Shown: positions 1 through 9,330 of the stretch, one piece after another
Position numbering within the stretch: the first letter of the stretch is position 1
Layout: the number at the start of each line of letters is the position of its first letter
Notes under the pieces: model-generated
What the model was told of the DNA's origin: nothing
The model's database searches: none
The model's input: only the letters and a program-made list of their open reading frames with translations
From: Opisthocomus hoazin
Lineage: Eukaryota > Chordata > Aves > Opisthocomiformes > Opisthocomidae
Direction of reading: 5' to 3'
Length of the DNA stretch: 64,000 nucleotides
Assembly (NCBI RefSeq): GCF_030867145.1
Contig: NC_134420.1
Coordinates: 11,428,823-11,492,822 of the forward strand
Translations under genes and position numbers: made by a program

Positions 1-1204
1 CCCAGCAAAACCCCAGAGCCAAATTCCCTGTCAAAGCCAAGCATCCTGTGGCTTGTCTCTATTATCTAAGTGAGGATGTGCAAGTCCAGAAGAGGATGGG
101 AAGGGAGAAGTGCCTGGTCCAATGCAAACAGGGATTTCCTCTTATATACTAATGTTTTAATAATGGTTTGAGAGAGAGGGATTTGTAAAGATGTTTGAAT
201 TCAGTCTGTGTGCAGGAACAAAAACTGAGCCCGTTGCAATTGTATTTGTAACTGTTTAAATATCAAATAAATATACCCAATTTCATCTGCACAATTTAGA
301 AGCACATTCAAACCTGTCCTCGGAGGAGGTCACTGCAGCTCCCACCAAAACCTTGAGACTGTAGTGCCACCTGCAGTGTTGTCACCCCTGTCCTCGTGGG
401 ACAGGGGCCAGCAGCTCAGCAGGGTCATGATCTACCGCATCCTACCTCGGGTGCCGAGAGGCCAAGAGTGAGTACTGCATGGTGCCCTACAAGCGTGTCC
501 CTCAGTGACCTAGAGTAGAAGTGGTTTTGTCCTGGTTTTAAGGCTTTTCCTAGCTGAAGATGAGTAGGCAGACTCTGCTTTACAACTTTGAATTTCCTAG
601 CTTTCTTCACCTCATGCTTCACAAAATACCTGACGCCTATATCAATAGCATAATGATGCGCGGCCTGTTGCAGCTTATTTCTGTAATGTGCTTGCTTTTT
701 ATTTGCTTGGTGTGGCTAATGGGAGAACTTACGTAAAGCGATTTCAGGTTTATTGCTTACATCAATCACTGGAGAAGCTATCAACAGATGCTTGCATCAC
801 CCACCCATTACATCCGCAGTGGTTAATACAACGCAGGGCAACAACGTGACTCCCCCATCCCCAAACTTCTTCTTCAGTTCTACTTCCATATAAATATTTT
901 TAATTGCAGAGTGAGGTGAAATTCCTCACTCTGGGCCTGTACCAGCACTTCTAAATGCCGCTACGCTACTTCTGCAGTGACTGATCTGAAGAATGCCCAC
1001 TCTGTTACCTGTACCTGAGGGAGACCCTCGTGTTGTCAGAAAGTGAGGGGACAATGCTGTCACAAGACAGACTGGAGAGGTCTGACTTACTGTGTCTACT
1101 CACTTTGCCAGAGCGTAAATGACACCACAAGATAACACAACAAAATACCAGACCTGATATACATACATTTGGGTTTTTTTTAATCACACTCAATTGCGAA
1201 CACT
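1..1204. other. Intergenic sequence downstream of RASSF10
   Basis: I see no gene, repeat family or RNA in this stretch. Open frames are short and unrelated to known families. It lies beyond the most distal candidate poly(A) signal of RASSF10, so it is taken as intergenic. Confidence 0.5.
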
Positions 1205-1224
1205 CATTTAGTCTTATTAAGAGT

Positions 1225-1230
1225 TTTATT
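1225..1230 (-). terminator. RASSF10: Candidate distal poly(A) signal of RASSF10
   Basis: TTTATT on the plus strand reads AATAAA on the RASSF10 strand. The sequence just downstream on the minus strand contains GT-rich pieces (gagtgttcg, gagtgtgatt), as expected of a cleavage region. Use of this site would give a 3'UTR of about 1.6 kb. A second AATAAA lies closer to the stop codon at 1839-1844, with a less convincing downstream element. Which is used cannot be told from sequence alone. Confidence 0.4.
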
Positions 1231-1838
1231 AGCTCTAAAAATAGGTTCTTAAATATTTTCCAAGGTTGACTAAAATATGAAAAACAATTAGATAATCAGC
1301 GTTTAAAATAAATGACAGTGTTATAACCGAGACCCATTCAGCAGAATAACGTTTATGAAGAATGACAGCATACAGGGAATTGTACAGCCTCAACAAATCC
1401 ACAGACAGTATTTTTCTGATTGCTTCCAGACTGACCGGTTGCAAAGTCCAACAGAATTCCTACCACCAAGCCCACTGCAAAAGAGTGGAACCCGGTCTTC
1501 GGGTGAGGAAGCTGCGAGGTTTTTACAGAAAATAAAGAACTGGTCTACTGGTGTACCCACTTTTTGTATACTTTCTCATCATTAAATGAAAACTTTCATA
1601 AATAGCCTTGCATAAATAATAATCTCAAAAGTTTTAAAAAGTTCACACTGTCAGTTGGACCTGACTAAACATTCTCTGGTCTCTCACTGCTTAAACTGTT
1701 TCGGCAATTATTCTGGAATAGAAGAATCCTTAATGTCTCTTATTGCAAGAGCTGATCATGTGTTTTTGGTAAGAGTTGAGCTGCAGAGGAAGACTTGGCA
1801 GTTAAGTGAAATGCATGTTACGGCTGACGCCGTATCTT

Positions 1839-1844
1839 TTTATT
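1839..1844 (-). terminator. RASSF10: Candidate proximal poly(A) signal of RASSF10
   Basis: A second AATAAA on the minus strand lies about 1 kb past the RASSF10 stop codon. No strong GT-rich element follows it, so it is a weaker candidate than 1225-1230. It may give a shorter mRNA form. Confidence 0.3.
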
Positions 1845-2508
1845 GGAATAACTGAAAAGATTAAGCTGTAGTGCAGGTAGGGCTTGAGTCATGCTTTTAT
1901 CGTTGTATCTGTTGGCCTGATATGAACTGTATTACTGAAAACAGTAGCTCAAGACGATTCTGTACTTTGTTTATCTACAACCAAGCTCAGCCAAATATCA
2001 GCTAGCCTAGCGAAAAAAAATGTAGTTGAAGGCTGTGTATGTATAGGTGCTGCTAATTACTTTCAATGACTGTCAAATGAACAGCGATACTAATATATTT
2101 CTTAATATGCCTTTAAACAAAGCACTCTTATCTATGCATAAGAAAAAGCACTACGCAGAGCAGAGTTAATATAATATGTTAATCTATATTTTGACTTAGT
2201 TTGTTCTTCTTTTTAAAAAAGAAGTGGTTTATCACCCCTTTTTGTTGCCAAAAGGAACTGCAGTGCTTCCCAAAAGCTCGCGCCCTGGGATATCCCGGTG
2301 TCGGTGGCGGGAGTACCGACACCTCTTTTCCTCCGTAGTTTTTAAGCGACCGGCAGCTTTCGCCTCGCTGACTTTCTGCCTGTAAAGGGGCCGAGCGTAT
2401 TTGTAAGTGACAGCCCCTGTAACCCCCCGCCCGACCCTGCGCTGCGGGGAGCCTGTTAGGGAGACCACCGCTTTGCCCGCCGCAGCCCGCGGCCCGGCAG
2501 CACCGCCC

Positions 2509-2523
2509 GGGGGGGGGGGGGGG
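2509..2523 (+). repeat. Poly-G tract, 15 G
   Basis: This is an uninterrupted run of 15 G in the CpG island, about 310 bases past the RASSF10 stop. In the RASSF10 transcript it would be poly-C. It is the shortest of three long G runs in the window. Confidence 0.95.
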
Positions 2524-2832
2524 CAGCCCCCGACGGGAGCGAAGCACCGGCACGCTGCGGGTTGCTCTTCCTCGGGTAAAAGCACCGCCAAGCCAGCCGC
2601 AACGCTGTCCGGCGACGACTAGTTAGAACAAGTTTAAGCTCGGGAGCTAAAATTAAAACGTTTCCTCTGCGTGCCTGCCTCCTGCACCGGGGGGTTTCCC
2701 GCCGACCCCGCACAGCCCTGCTCCGCCCGCCGAGCCCCGCACCGGCGGCGGGCGGCGGGGGCACCGGGAAGAGCCCGCTTCGCGGCGAGCCGGGCCGCAG
2801 CCCGGCCCCGTCGGCGGCGCGGCGGGCGGGCG

Positions 2833-4155
2833 CTAGACGAGGGACTCGCAGACGGGCACCGAGTCCGAGTCCTGGCTGTGCATGGAGCTCAGCCCCGTGT
2901 CCGAGTCCTCGTCGTTGTCGGCGCGGTCCTTGCGCAGCGCCCGCGCCCGCTCCGCCCAGCCGGGCCCGCCGCCCGCCGCCCCGCGCGGCTCCGCCGGCTC
3001 CTCCGCCACGTCCAGCGCGCCCAGCGTCTCCAGCAGGCGCTGCAGCTCCCGCTCCCGCTCCTCCCGCGCCCGCTGCGTGCAGTCCAGGTCAGTCTTGACG
3101 GCCTCCAGGTCGGTGCTCAGCTTGAGGCCGATGTAGAGGCTGGTGCTGAGCTGGGTCTTCACCCGCTCGTGCTCCAGCGGCAGCTCGCCCCGGCCGCCGC
3201 CGCCGCTCAGCTCCGTGGTGTCGCAGTCCGTCTCGGCCAGGCCGAGCCCCGCCGCCAGCTCCAGCTCCTCCCGCCGCCGCTGCATCCAGCGCTCGTTGAG
3301 CTCCCGCTGGATCTCGGCGGCCAGGTGCTCCAGCAGCTCCTCCTGCTGCGCCCGCTGCTCCTGCAGCTGCAGCACCTCCTCGCACTTCCTGGCGTAGTCC
3401 TCCTCGGGGCGGCCGGCGGCGGGCTGCGCCTCCCGGCCCGGCTCCGGCTCCCCGCCGCCGGCCCCCACCAGGTAGGTGTCCTGCACGTAGTTGACGCCGT
3501 GCCGCTTCATGCGGTCCAGGTGGATCTTGGCCTCGTACCTGTCGATCTCCCGGTCCAGCTCGCGGAGCCGCTGGATCTGCTGCCGGATGGTGTGGTCCTG
3601 CGAGAGCACCAGGTGCACCAGCGTCTCCATCCTCTCCGCCGCCGAGGCCTCCCGGGGCAGCGGCTGCTGCCGCCGCCTGTTGATCTTGGCCAGCTTGCGG
3701 AAGGCTTTCCTCACCACCCGCCGCTGCCGCTCCTGCGTGAGCGCCAGGCTGCCGCGGGCCGCCCCCAGGCCGTGGCCGGGGCGCTCCTTGCTGAGCACCA
3801 CCCGCGCCTCGGCGCTGCGCGGCCCCGCGCTGGGCAGCGAGGCCTCGCTGCGCACCAGCACGAAGCGCACGTTCTCCTGCTCGTCCCCCCACGCCACCCA
3901 GAGCCGCAGGATCTTCGTCTTGTTGGGCAGGATCCGCTCGAAGCCGCGCCACTTCTCCACGATGCAGTAGGAGTGCGGCGGCCCCGACAGCATCCCGCCG
4001 CCGGGCTCGGGCAGCGCCGGCCGCTGCCGCCGGTGGTGGCTGTCCTCCAGCAGCACCCGCACCACGTCCGAGCAGGTGGTCCGCCGGGACAGCCCGGAGA
4101 TCAGCTTCTCCTCCTGGCAGATCCACACCGAGATCTTCCGCTCCTCGGGCTCCAT
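2833..4155 (-). CDS. RASSF10: RASSF10, Ras association domain family member 10
   Basis: This is a single-exon CDS of 440 codons ending in TAG. The start at 4155 gives [18 protein letters not shown], matching the known RASSF10 N-terminus, and has G at +4. The open frame extends upstream to an ATG at 4260, but those 35 Pro/Arg/Ala-rich residues look like untranslated CpG-island sequence. Residues 6-102 form the Ras-association (ubiquitin-like) domain, including [21 protein letters not shown] basic stretch follows (about 141-162). Predicted coiled coils lie at about 186-212, 253-305 and 329-380. The acidic Ser-rich tail (410-440) ends CESLV, a class I PDZ-ligand pattern. RASSF7-10 proteins lack the SARAH domain of classical RASSFs and act as scaffolds in mitosis and growth control. 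The protein is shorter than human RASSF10 (about 507 residues from memory). A loop inside the RA domain, around residues 40-57, is compact here. Confidence 0.96.
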   Translation of the reverse strand: MEPEERKISVWICQEEKLISGLSRRTTCSDVVRVLLEDSHHRRQRPALPEPGGGMLSGPPHSYCIVEKWRGFERILPNKTKILRLWVAWGDEQENVRFVLVRSEASLPSAGPRSAEARVVLSKERPGHGLGAARGSLALTQERQRRVVRKAFRKLAKINRRRQQPLPREASAAERMETLVHLVLSQDHTIRQQIQRLRELDREIDRYEAKIHLDRMKRHGVNYVQDTYLVGAGGGEPEPGREAQPAAGRPEEDYARKCEEVLQLQEQRAQQEELLEHLAAEIQRELNERWMQRRREELELAAGLGLAETDCDTTELSGGGGRGELPLEHERVKTQLSTSLYIGLKLSTDLEAVKTDLDCTQRAREERERELQRLLETLGALDVAEEPAEPRGAAGGGPGWAERARALRKDRADNDEDSDTGLSSMHSQDSDSVPVCESLV

Positions 4156-4790
4156 CGGGGCCGGCGGCGGGCGGGCGGCCGGGGCCGCCGGCTCAAGGCT
4201 GGCCGGGCAGCCGCTCCATGGGGAGCGCTCGGGGGAGGCGCGGCGCGGCCGGGATGGCACCCGCCCGCGCGCTCCGCCGGCCGCCCCACCCCTTCCTGCC
4301 CGGCGCGGCGCGGCGGTCCGCCGGGAGGGGCGCGGAGCCCGGCGCGGCTCCCGCCCGCCGCCCGCGCTCTGCCGGGTCCCGCCGCCGCCGGGTGTTCCTC
4401 TGCCGCCGCGTGGGCGCCCCCCGCGGCTCGCGGCCCGGCACCGCGCGCCGAAGCCGGCGGGCGCGGAGGCCGCCGGGCGCGTCCCCGCCGTCTGCGCGCC
4501 CGGCGCTCTGCCGCGGGCCGGCGGCGTCCGGGGAGCTGCCGCGCCGCCGAGGGACGGGAGCGGGCCCGAGTGGTCACAGCGACAGCCGGAGCCGGCGAGG
4601 AGCTTCCCGCTTTAGTAAATCGCCCGCCTGTAATTAGGAACTTCGCGTTTGTGAAGCGCTTCGCCGATGAAATATGCAAAGGACGGGAACGGCGAAGTGT
4701 TATTAAAATACTCGCTGGGCCAGATTTTAATGGCAACTTGCTGCGTGCTTTGATGGGAGCGGGATCGGTCTCCAGGCACAGGCTGCAATG
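4156..4790 (-). promoter_or_regulatory. RASSF10: RASSF10 5'UTR and proximal promoter region
   Basis: This is the sequence immediately upstream of the RASSF10 start. The first 450 bases are CpG-rich. Beyond this, near 4630-4720, it becomes AT-richer and contains TAATTA (4631-4636), an octamer-like ATGCAAA (4674-4680) and, on the gene strand, a TATTTTAA-like element near 4700. No canonical TATA box is obvious, which fits a CpG-island promoter. The transcription start cannot be placed from sequence. Confidence 0.5.
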
Positions 4791-5334
4791 GGAGATGTGG
4801 GACATGGTGACAGAACGCGGGGCGGCCGCACTGGTTCTGACGGTGCGATTCCGGCCGGGGGTTCGCAGACCTGTGCTGTTCCGCGGGGCTGGGAGGTGTT
4901 ACGGCGGGGGAAGGGGGCAAGTTCTCTGAAAGGCCGCTCTGTACCTTCTGCGGGACCTTCAGAGCCAGTAAAATCGGTGTGCCGTGTGGAGAAGACTTGT
5001 GTGCGAGTAAGGTTTGTGTCCCGGTCAGCAGAACAGGTTGGAGCTATGTGTTGTAACTACTGCAAGTCCGCTGTTTGAAACGGTGGAGTTAGGGCATGCG
5101 TAACAGCGAGTTAACAACTCTGCAGCCTGATGTCCTCCGTTGCCCTGAAGGATGCGGGCTCGGTGTGGGCAGCTGCTGCGCTAGCTTTTCCTCTGTTTAC
5201 CTGGCAGGGATCGTCCTGGGGAAGACAGCCTGCCTGCTGCGCTGGCTGCGTAAGGCAGCTGACTGCGATGGTGGTTTCTGCCGTACAGCCTCCTGTCCGG
5301 AGAGGAAGTGGGCTGAGGAACCACCGAACCCCAG

Positions 5335-5341
5335 CATTCCT
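5335..5341 (+). promoter_or_regulatory. M-CAT (TEAD-binding) motif upstream of RASSF10
   Basis: CATTCCT is an exact match to the core bound by TEAD proteins. It lies about 1.2 kb upstream of the RASSF10 start. A second copy on the other strand is at 5869-5875. The motif is only 7 bp long, so a chance match is quite possible. Confidence 0.25.
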
Positions 5342-5868
5342 GGAGCTGAAGATCACGCGGGTCGTGTGCCTGCTGCTGATGTCCCTTTCCTGTGTTACTG
5401 CAGGTTAAATGATTCCAAGCCCAGGCAGCCACCGCATGTTGCAACAGGGACACACAAGATCGGGGTGCTGGTAAGCGGCCGAATTTGCTTCCTGACCCCA
5501 GCTGCCTTGCGTTGAAGTTGCGTATTCCTGCCCGATGGTAAGGTCTGTCCCTGCCGATCTCAGGGCCAAGTGATTTTGCTCTCGTGACGTGTCAGAAGCG
5601 CTAGATCGCTGTGCTTGCTTTGTGTAGAGGGAAGCGTTTGCTGGTGGAAGGTTATTCTTGAGGTGCGTAGTCTTTTGGTTCAGTGCGTTGATTATGCCTA
5701 AAAGCATCATTCACTCCAGGGCCTCGCTGGATCCGTTCCTCCGTTCAGAGGAAGGTGGACCAAGCAATGGCGGTCCTGTGAGAACAAAGTGGCCTTGACA
5801 AAGGGGGTTGTAAGGACTCTGGGACAAACTGGCAGCTCACACTGCCCCAGAATGAAAGGGTGTTGAAC

Positions 5869-5875
5869 AGGAATG
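5869..5875 (-). promoter_or_regulatory. Second M-CAT motif upstream of RASSF10
   Basis: AGGAATG reads CATTCCT on the minus strand. It lies 534 bases further from RASSF10 than the motif at 5335. The pair is suggestive only; occupancy by TEAD1 would have to be measured. Confidence 0.2.
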
Positions 5876-6694
5876 GGATGTTTGATTCAGCTTTGCCTCT
5901 GAAAGGCCCAAGATAAAAAAACTCCAGGAAGGCAGGAAAAGAAAAGCCTTGCTGCTTTTCTTCAGGCTGGCAGAAACTTGGAAATTCCTTGTTGTCTTGT
6001 GCAGGATCAGGTTCAGCAAAAGGGTTAATGAGGCAGTGAGAAATTGTCTACCTTCTTTACTGGTGGTTCCTTGCCTTTCCCATTTAGTTTTGATCTCACT
6101 TTACGTGTATTTCCTATGGGAATGTCTCTACCTACTTTGTTCTGGCAAAGAACAATACAGGAAGAGCAGGGTGTGATGCGGAGAGACATCTTATGCTCAC
6201 CACAGGTCAAGCTGCTCCAACTTGTCTGACTGCCTGTATCTACCCAGCATCCAAGCCTGGCTTTGTGCGATGAAATTGGAAGGTGACCGTTCCATCTTTC
6301 CTTCACCACATCTCTGTGTACAGAAAACTGGCTCTGCCTCCCCAGTGGAGCTCCCAAGGCAGCATTACCAGAGAATGAAGATGTTAGCGGTTTTGTTGGA
6401 GGCAGTAAGATGAAGATGGAGGAGACAAACACTTCACCTTGGTAGGATAAGCCTATCAGATGAGTATGTATATAATCCATGGCTAAAAAGGTGGCATTAG
6501 AAATTTACATTGTTAGTTTTCAAGTTTAGCCCTCGGGAATTTTGTTTCAGGCTGTGTGCAGATGCAGGAAACTGCCACCAAAGCTTCGAAAGTTGGAGAG
6601 CTTAAGCACATAAGCACCTATTTGAAGTAAAGTTTGGGCCCTGCTGTGCTGAATCCCAAAAGGCGACTGAACACATGCAACCCTTTCTCTTTCT

Positions 6695-6870
6695 TCCAAG
6701 GATCTTAAAGCATTCTGCAGAGGAAGGCAGGGTTATTGTCTTATTTTTACAGGTAAGAATACTATGGCATAAAGGAGTCAAGTGCCTCGCCTAAGGTCAT
6801 ACAGCGGGGTAGCAGCAGTGTCGCAAAGCAAATCAGGTTCCTTCACTCTGGTGTCATTAGTCACTGAACT
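6695..6870 (-). mobile_element. Ancient MIR-like SINE relic
   Basis: On the plus strand, wording such as ttattttTACAGgtaag, catAAAGGAGTCAAGTG and CTAAGGTCATACAGC follows the order found in the reverse complement of MIR-type CORE-SINEs (tttacag..gaaactgaggc..gttaagtgacttgcccaaggtcacacagc). The match is recognised from memory and is heavily diverged, with unclear ends. If right, it predates bird radiation and is a minus-strand fossil. Confidence 0.45.
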
Positions 6871-7741
6871 TGACTGTCTGGTGCTCTGCCTCCTTCCTTT
6901 CCTTCTCTCCTTTTAATTATTCCATGAGAAAGAGAGATGGAGCAGCATTAGTTCAGCAACTACAGACAGTGATAAAATGAAAGTGCAGACTCAGCAGACG
7001 ATATATTCTGTATCTCTGGTGAGGCAATAGGAGGCAGTGGCATCACAGGCTTCTTCAGACATCTCCTGCCTGGTGAAGGCAAATCTCCTCCTTCTGGTGA
7101 CTGTGCCTGCAGTCCTGCAAGCCTCAACAGCGACATGCAGAGAGGCTGTGTCATTAAAATATCAAACTGGAGGGAAGGACAGTTGTTCCTCTCTTCACTC
7201 CCTTCCCCACAGAGCAGTGATATGTGACTCTTCTATAATTTGTGAAACAAGCATACCGCACAATGTAAAGCTTAAAATGGAATAAACATGATCCGTAATC
7301 CAGAGGCTGTTTCTGTACTGCTGTATCAGTGCACAGCTGTCAGCAGGCTCTTAGTCTGAAGCACAAACTTCCTTGACAGCATGCTATGCAGAACGTCACT
7401 GGATGGCATATATTTCTTCAGTTTGTTCCATTAATTGCAAAAATTCATAGCTGTTGATACTCTTAACAGCACCTAACCCTCAAAAGGAGATTTATGAGCT
7501 TAACATTTTAGGCTGTATTGAAAAGTCCAAGCCCAGGTATAGACTAGTTTATTTTTACCCGCTGCAGAAGAATTACAAGGCCAAGTGACAGGAAATCATC
7601 TGTATTCAGGCATTTCGCATGAAGTTCTTTATCTTTCTTCCTTTTTTTGTTGAGGTGTGCAAGTAAATTACCAAATCTTTTGTGATAAGAACAGCATTTC
7701 CCATTACAGGGTTGGATAGTGAAGTGTCTGTTTCTTTTCTC

Positions 7742-7759
7742 TTTTTTTTTTTTTTTTTT
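7742..7759 (+). repeat. Poly-T run, 18 T
   Basis: This is an uninterrupted run of 18 T. No recognisable retroposon body borders it on either side, so it is listed as a simple repeat only. Confidence 0.9.
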
Positions 7760-8450
7760 GAGCTGAGCTACCAGAATGAAATTGCAGACCTGATACTGTT
7801 AATAAATAAAATGATGCAAGACTCTATCTTGAATACTTTGAATCTAAACCAAATAAATAAAAATGTCTTTCCCACTTCCATAATTCATATAGCAGGAAAG
7901 TCTTAGAAAACTGTATTTGAGACGCAGAATTAATTTATTTCAAAAGCATTTAAATGGAAAAAGTGTAGGGACTTGGATTCAAGGTGGTTTTTTTTTCTGC
8001 AGTGAATTTGCTTTTACTTTTTAGATCATGCTCAGGACAATTTACTTATTTTTCCTGAGGTTACAGTTCAAAAGAATACTGTCTAAGTGAGATGAGTAAA
8101 GGCAGGCTGCAACTGGTAATCTATTGAGCCATCACTGTCTGGAGAAGTTATTCTTTGTTGTGATGCTGAACAGCAGCGCTGCTTTCCCGGCTTCTCTTCC
8201 TATGCTCCTGTTAACCTTATTTTGTGAGGTTTAGCTGTTGGTCCCTTATACTTGTTGCTTTCTGACATTTTGTCTTAACAAACATTGATTAAGTCCTAGG
8301 ACATAATTTGACTGTTATTGTTATAGACTTCTGCAATGCTTGCTTACCTTTACAGATACATGAATAGTGGAAGGGGCTGTAGAGCATACAGGTCACTCTC
8401 TCATGGGTGCTTTTTTCTTTTGTACCTAGTTTTTCCTGAAAGTATGAAGC

Positions 8451-8486
8451 TGAATAACCAAATCATATTGTGAATAACCAAATCAT
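8451..8486 (+). repeat. 16-bp perfect direct repeat, period 20
   Basis: TGAATAACCAAATCAT occurs at 8451-8466 and again at 8471-8486, separated by attg. It looks like a small, recent tandem duplication. Confidence 0.9.
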
Positions 8487-9169
8487 CCCTAGTTAGCATG
8501 CATAGAAAGAAGTGCTTGAAAAACTACCTCTGTATTAGCAGGAGTGTTCAGACTTTAGTCAAAACAGTTGTAGACTTGAAAGAAAGTTGTTCAGTTCATA
8601 TCTGAACAGCTTTTAGACATGAGAGAAAGCTGCTTCTTTTCAGGTGTTCTGTTGAAGCCACTGAAGGAACTGGCACTTTTGATCAAGATAATGTGTAAGA
8701 AGAGTAATGAACTCTTGGTCTGCTTCTGTAAGCTATAAGCTCTGCAAACTGTTGATCCGCTTCCCTCAGTTTCTTGCATGTGATGTGTACTGTCTTGCTT
8801 CTGATTGCCCCCTGCGCAACCAGTACAGTATGATGTATGGAATCTGGAGTAAATCTTTGCTTCATATTGCTGGTGATACTTACGTGCTTGTGTGATCCAT
8901 GTGGGAAGGCTGTGGTGTGGTCTGTTTGAATAATAGCTGCCAATGCTGGGTTATACTGCTTTGACTACTTTATCCAGCTTCTTCTTTTTTAATGTGCACA
9001 CACCCAAATTACAAACGGGTATGTCAGGAGGAAACTCTCTTCCAGTGAAATCAGTGGGGGCTGCATGGGTAAATCCTTCTGCAGTGCTTTGAAAATGCAG
9101 GTATGTTGATAGACTACCATTAAAGAAAATTACGATGACGTATATTTATATGACAGTACAGCCTGGAAG

Positions 9170-9330
9170 CCTGGATGTGCTATATGTAATGTAAATGCAT
9201 GGGAAGAGACTATCCCTGCCTTGAAGACTTAACCAATGTCATGCAGCAGGTTAGGGGCACAGCAAAGATCAGTACTAAGAATACCGATTTCCCACTTCTC
9301 ATCTTTGGACCGAGTCTTTAACAACTTGGT
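9170..9330 (-). mobile_element. Possible ancient SINE/LINE relic
   Basis: The order TGCCTTGAAGACTTAACCAATG, then TCATGCAGCAGGTTAG, then a diverged tail resembles the old amniote SINE module with ctta..ccaaggtcacacagcaggt. The similarity is weak and recalled rather than computed. The element could also be a chance match to low-complexity wording. Confidence 0.35.

Larger units (their letters stand above)
1205..2832 (-). other. RASSF10: Probable 3'UTR of RASSF10
   Basis: This runs from the stop codon to the distal candidate poly(A) signal. The first 550 bases are GC-rich and belong to the CpG island; the remainder is AT-rich with no repeats. It contains a run of 15 G on the plus strand (2509-2523), which would be poly-C in the mRNA. 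The extent is inferred from the poly(A) signals only. Confidence 0.4.
2270..4660. promoter_or_regulatory. RASSF10: CpG island spanning RASSF10
   Basis: This block is very GC-rich with dense CpG. It covers the start of the 3'UTR, the whole RASSF10 CDS and the 5' flank, and falls back to ordinary composition near 2250 and 4660. From established knowledge, the RASSF10 CpG island is a known target of promoter methylation in tumours. The high GC produces long spurious open frames in several other frames across this block. Confidence 0.85.

Noticed and set aside
4156-4260. Upstream ATG at 4260 adding 35 residues to RASSF10
   Set aside because: The extension is low-complexity Pro/Arg/Ala sequence, and known RASSF10 proteins start at the [11 protein letters not shown] block.
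2671-4929. A 752-codon plus-strand open frame opposite RASSF10, with other long frames at 3089-4126 minus and 4101-4805 minus
   Set aside because: They are Arg/Ala/Pro/Leu-rich shadows of a CpG island. The RASSF10 frame on the minus strand has real domain similarity; these have none.
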